Below, in pieces: positions 60,733 to 64,000 of a stretch of 64,000 nucleotides of DNA; position 1 is the first letter of the stretch; each line of letters starts with the position of its first letter. Source of the DNA: Vibrio artabrorum (lineage in GTDB: Bacteria > Pseudomonadota > Gammaproteobacteria > Enterobacterales > Vibrionaceae); contig NZ_AP025459.1 of assembly GCF_024347295.1 (NCBI RefSeq), positions 930,001-994,000 of the forward strand. The letters run 5' to 3'. Below the pieces are notes generated by a model that was not told the origin of the DNA, did not search any database, and saw nothing but the letters and a program-made list of their open reading frames with translations. Made by a program: the position numbers and the translations under genes.

Positions 60733-62481
60733 TTAACTCAAGCCAATGACGTTGCCTTGCTCGTCAATGTCTAACGACATAAATGCTGGTTTATCGGGTA
60801 ATCCGGGCATGGTCATTACATTACCGCACAAAGCGTAAATAAAGCCGGCTCCCGCACAAAGTTTTAGCTCTCTAACGGGAACGTTAAACTGGGTTGGGGC
60901 GCCTTTGATGTGTGCTTCGGTAGAGATAGAGAGTGGTGTTTTGGCCAAACAAACCGATAGATGACTGTATCCATGTTTGTTGAAATCGTCGAGTTGTTGC
61001 TTTGCAAGGGGTGACAGAGAGATATTTGACGCACCATAACCCACTTCAGCGACTGCCATTAGCTTTTCTTCTAGGCTTTGCTCAGAGTGATACAAAGGCT
61101 TAAATTCACACTCTTCTTGACACGCTTTGACTACCGCTTGAGCCAACTGAGTCGCCCCTTCGCCACCTTGACCAAATGCTTCGCTTACTTCAACGCTGAC
61201 GCTTGGGTCGAAATCGCTGATCATCTGTTTCAAAGTACCCAGCTCTTGAGCTGAATCCTGTGGGAATCGGTTAATCGCAACAACCGTTGGCACTTGGTAT
61301 TGCTTAACGTTATTGATATGCCATTTAAGGTTCTCAAAGCCTGCAATAAGTGCGTCTTGGTCATCATTAAAGATTGAATCTGGTAACGGAGTACCCGGTT
61401 TAAAATCGTAGAGGCCAGAGTTTGCTTTTAAACCACGTAATGTTGCGACGATAACGGCGCAGTCGGGCTTTTTATTTGATGCTTTCACTTTGATATTGCA
61501 CGCTTTCTCGAACCCCATATCGGAACCGAAGCCACCTTCAGTTACAACAAAATCACTCAGCTTCAATGCGATTTTATCAGCAATAATGGAAGAGTTGCCA
61601 TGGGCGATGTTCGCGAAAGGCCCTGCGTGTATTAGGGTTGGAACGCCTTCAAGGGTTTGCATCAATGTAGGCTCAATGGAATCTTTCATTGTGACGGTCA
61701 TCGCGCCAGCAACGTTGAAATCATCTGCAGTTAATGGCAAGCCTTGTCTATTGTATGCAAGCACTACTCGTCCGATGCGCTTTCTTAAATCTTGCAGGTC
61801 ATCCGCTAGAGCAAGAATCGCCATTAGCTCTGAAGCGGCTGAGATATCGAATCCGTCTTCGCGCTCAACGCCGTTAATGGTTTTTTTAGCTTCGTTTTTG
61901 CCAACTGTGATCATACGTAATGCGCGATCATTATGATCAACGACGCGTCGCCATACGATTCGATTGGGGTCTATGTCCAATGCTTTTAAACCACTGCGCG
62001 CTTCAAAGGCATCCAAACCTTCACGTTGTTCATGATACAAGCGTGCGTCAATCGCGGCAGAGGCAAGGTTGTGAGCCGCTGTTACTGCATGAATGTCGCC
62101 GGTCAGATGCAGGTTCAATTGTTCCATAGGGGCAACTTGAGAGTAACCACCACCCGCAGCCCCTCCTTTAACACCAAAGACCGGGCCCATGGAAGGTTGA
62201 CGAATACAGGCGATTACCGATTGATTTATTTTTGCTAGACCTTGCGCTAAACCGATGGTGGTAACGGTTTTCCCTTCACCTAGAGGAGTTGGTGTAATCG
62301 CGGTGACTAAAACTAACTTGCCATCTTTTTGGTTATCGAGGCGTTCTAGCGACATGAGAGACACTTTAGATTTGTGTTGCCCTAATGGTTGGTGTTCGTT
62401 GTGTTGAAGGCCAGCTCGTTCAGCAACTTCACTGATGTTTTTAAGGGGGGTAGAGCGACAAATATCAATATCAGACAGCAT
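60733..62481 (-). CDS. fhs: Formate-tetrahydrofolate ligase
   Basis: 582 residues, slightly longer than the typical 555-560. The ATP-binding loop is in [20 protein letters not shown]. Other signatures are [40 protein letters not shown] and [21 protein letters not shown]. The end is typical ([20 protein letters not shown]). It links formate and THF with ATP to give 10-formyl-THF, feeding purine and formyl-Met synthesis. Vicinity to gcv/glyA genes and to gsk gives a one-carbon/purine theme. The upstream region 62482-62703 shows no structure. Confidence 0.96.
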   Translation of the reverse strand: MLSDIDICRSTPLKNISEVAERAGLQHNEHQPLGQHKSKVSLMSLERLDNQKDGKLVLVTAITPTPLGEGKTVTTIGLAQGLAKINQSVIACIRQPSMGPVFGVKGGAAGGGYSQVAPMEQLNLHLTGDIHAVTAAHNLASAAIDARLYHEQREGLDAFEARSGLKALDIDPNRIVWRRVVDHNDRALRMITVGKNEAKKTINGVEREDGFDISAASELMAILALADDLQDLRKRIGRVVLAYNRQGLPLTADDFNVAGAMTVTMKDSIEPTLMQTLEGVPTLIHAGPFANIAHGNSSIIADKIALKLSDFVVTEGGFGSDMGFEKACNIKVKASNKKPDCAVIVATLRGLKANSGLYDFKPGTPLPDSIFNDDQDALIAGFENLKWHINNVKQYQVPTVVAINRFPQDSAQELGTLKQMISDFDPSVSVEVSEAFGQGGEGATQLAQAVVKACQEECEFKPLYHSEQSLEEKLMAVAEVGYGASNISLSPLAKQQLDDFNKHGYSHLSVCLAKTPLSISTEAHIKGAPTQFNVPVRELKLCAGAGFIYALCGNVMTMPGLPDKPAFMSLDIDEQGNVIGLS

Positions 62482-62703
62482 ATTTGATCCTTATATCAGA
62501 ACCTAAAGGTGGTACGTAAACGTTTGCGTGGCGATAATACTGTATAAATCTCTCAAGTAAAGACAAACCACATGAATTATGTGCTTGGGAATTACCGATC
62601 TTAAAAGTCATTGCGCAAGATCAAATCTTAAACAAGCAAAATATTCGTCTGATTACCTGTCATTGTACGTACTTATCGGTTAATACCCAATATCTTCATA
62701 GAC

Positions 62704-62728
62704 AAAGGGCTGCAAATAGCAGCCCTTT
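62704..62728 (-). terminator. Terminator after gsk
   Basis: 11-bp perfect stem CAAAGGGCTGC / GCAGCCCTTTG with a short loop, 46 bp past the gsk stop. The T run is poor. Confidence 0.75.
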
Positions 62729-62773
62729 GAGAAATTAAATAGCAATTCTACTTCGGTGACAACCTAGGGTCGT

Positions 62774-64000
62774 TTAGCGGTCCCAGTATGTTTCTTCTAA
62801 ACTGTCTTCACGCTCTGGTAGTGCACGAGACAGGCGAGGAGAGTGTTGAGTCAGAACTTCATAGCTTACACGGTTGGCGTATTTACAAATTTGAGACAGT
62901 GACGAGTACGTTAGACACGTGAATTCATGTTTCTCCGAATTCGGCACGTTGACTTGGTGATAGCTGTTGGCGGCCATGTCGTGAAGTAGAGCAGAAAGCG
63001 CACCATCACCAGCGCCATTGGTGTTCTTGATCTCAAGTGGACCTCCGAGATAAGGACCAATGTGAGAGTAGACTTTTACTGGGTTTTGACAGTCTTGCTT
63101 GCGCATCGCACGGCTGAATTCATACTTGTTGAACTCTGGGATGTTACCCGGCAATAGCGGCAGAGTGGTTTCACGCTTGGCTAATTCGTCGGTATAACCT
63201 GCCATGTAAAGACCAATAGGCCCCGCAGTACATAGGACTAGATCAACCCACTCAAGCGCTTTGTTAGCAGCAAGTAGTGGATCTTTTTCACCCGTTAATG
63301 CTTCACCTTCGTCTTCGTTCATCGCGACGATGGTGACGTTTTCTTTCAGGTATTCTTGCCACCACTCAGCGTTACCTTCGATCACATACTTAGTACCAAG
63401 CGTGAGTACAACAGGCACATTGTGCGCTTTCGCGTACTCGATCGCTTTTCGTACCGCTTTTGGCATCGGATCTTCGGGTTTTCCACGCATTAGGTATGAC
63501 GACACAACCAATGCAGAAGCTTTCTCGAACACTTTTTCAGGAATGCTCTCTGGAAGCAGTTGGTTCATGTGCCCTTCATTGATCGCAAACGTACGTTCAC
63601 CATCTTCAGAAATAAGTGTGTAGCAACGGCCAATTGGACCATCAACCGTTTGTAGGTGGTTTAGGTTCATGCGAGAAGATGTACGGCATAGGTAACGATA
63701 ACCAAATGAGCCGACTTCAATCTTCTTAGACATAACACCAAGCAGGACCGATTTACTGTCTGCAAGTACAGAATAGTTATGTAATGTATTGCCAATAGTA
63801 TCGCCAGGATATTGATGCGTGATCAACCCTCGTTCAACTAACTCTTCGTACAGCGCATCAGCTTTGCTTTCTTCCAATACGAGAGAGTGACCTTTACTCA
63901 ACTGGTATTTTTCTAGGAACGAGTTGTCAACACGGGCTTCGATATCAACAATAGTTTGACCGACACCGACAATCGTGGCGCGGTGAAGCTTGGGCGTTTG
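62774..64000 (-). CDS. gsk: Inosine-guanosine kinase (5' end beyond window)
   Basis: The frame stays open to the right edge, and residues upstream of the internal ATG (VGVGQTIVDIEARVDNSFLEKYQLSKGHS) match the enzyme, so the gene is cut by the window. E. coli Gsk has 434 residues; about 408 are seen here. PfkB-family features are the nucleoside/substrate region HQYPGDTIGNTLHNYSVLA and the anion-hole/catalytic Asp in IKNTNGAGDGALSALLHD. The end, SPRLSRALPEREDSLEETYWDR, is nearly the E. coli sequence. It phosphorylates inosine and guanosine in purine salvage. Confidence 0.96.
   Translation of the reverse strand, partial: QTPKLHRATIVGVGQTIVDIEARVDNSFLEKYQLSKGHSLVLEESKADALYEELVERGLITHQYPGDTIGNTLHNYSVLADSKSVLLGVMSKKIEVGSFGYRYLCRTSSRMNLNHLQTVDGPIGRCYTLISEDGERTFAINEGHMNQLLPESIPEKVFEKASALVVSSYLMRGKPEDPMPKAVRKAIEYAKAHNVPVVLTLGTKYVIEGNAEWWQEYLKENVTIVAMNEDEGEALTGEKDPLLAANKALEWVDLVLCTAGPIGLYMAGYTDELAKRETTLPLLPGNIPEFNKYEFSRAMRKQDCQNPVKVYSHIGPYLGGPLEIKNTNGAGDGALSALLHDMAANSYHQVNVPNSEKHEFTCLTYSSLSQICKYANRVSYEVLTQHSPRLSRALPEREDSLEETYWDR

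Overview
The window is typical of a Vibrio, most likely near the Splendidus clade, and probably lies on the smaller chromosome. This is inference from gene content. The vxrABC-type cell-envelope two-component operon (signature DUF3404 sensor and DUF2861 protein) and the glyA-gcvH-gcvP / gcvT glycine-cleavage cluster have, as I recall, their V. cholerae counterparts on chromosome 2. The attC-like site, the CcdAB pair and the GlyGly-CTERM trypsin-like protease also fit Vibrio.

Layout. 1-26.2 kb is an adhesin and signalling region. A leftward operon encodes a histidine-kinase-like membrane protein (cut by the window edge), a HlyD-type type I secretion adaptor and a small HPt-like protein. Divergent from it is a 6,409-residue cadherin-repeat protein (2963-22192). 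Then come a small hypothetical protein, an RpoS-like sigma factor, a canonical HPt protein and a REC-TPR response regulator. 26.5-30.1 kb is an EmrAB-type efflux pair with a divergent LysR regulator. 30.2-35.6 kb is the vxr operon plus a large secreted glycosidase-like protein. 35.8-37.2 kb holds a PEBP-family protein and an AraC regulator.

37.2-43.7 kb is a sugar-utilisation block (outer-membrane porin, GntR regulator, ChbG-type deacetylase, PTS EIICB, GH4 phospho-glycosidase). It is bracketed by two 177-bp direct repeats that differ at two positions, each carrying the same orphan gene 3' end and terminator. 43.8-45.8 kb has a VOC protein and a MATE transporter. 45.8-48.3 kb is a small scrap-yard of mobile DNA: a truncated lipoprotein gene, a 35-aa membrane protein, the first 80-odd codons of a type I-F cas1 cut by an IS110-family fragment, and ccdAB beside an attC-like hairpin.

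48.4-64 kb is mostly core metabolism: gcvP, gcvH, glyA, an XRE-cupin regulator, gcvT, a secreted trypsin-like protease, a small hypothetical gene facing an XRE regulator, arfB, a PAS-GGDEF diguanylate cyclase, fhs and the 3' part of gsk. GcvTHP, GlyA and Fhs together supply and interconvert one-carbon tetrahydrofolate units.

Most interesting: the phospho-accepting His appears replaced in both the kinase-like protein (Tyr) and its operon partner HPt (Lys), beside a giant adhesin with no recognisable RTX repeats or LapG-type TAAG site. Next are the direct-repeat-flanked sugar island with an unusual enzyme combination, and the cas1 / IS110 / ccdAB / attC remnant cluster. No tRNA, rRNA, CRISPR array or riboswitch was recognised.
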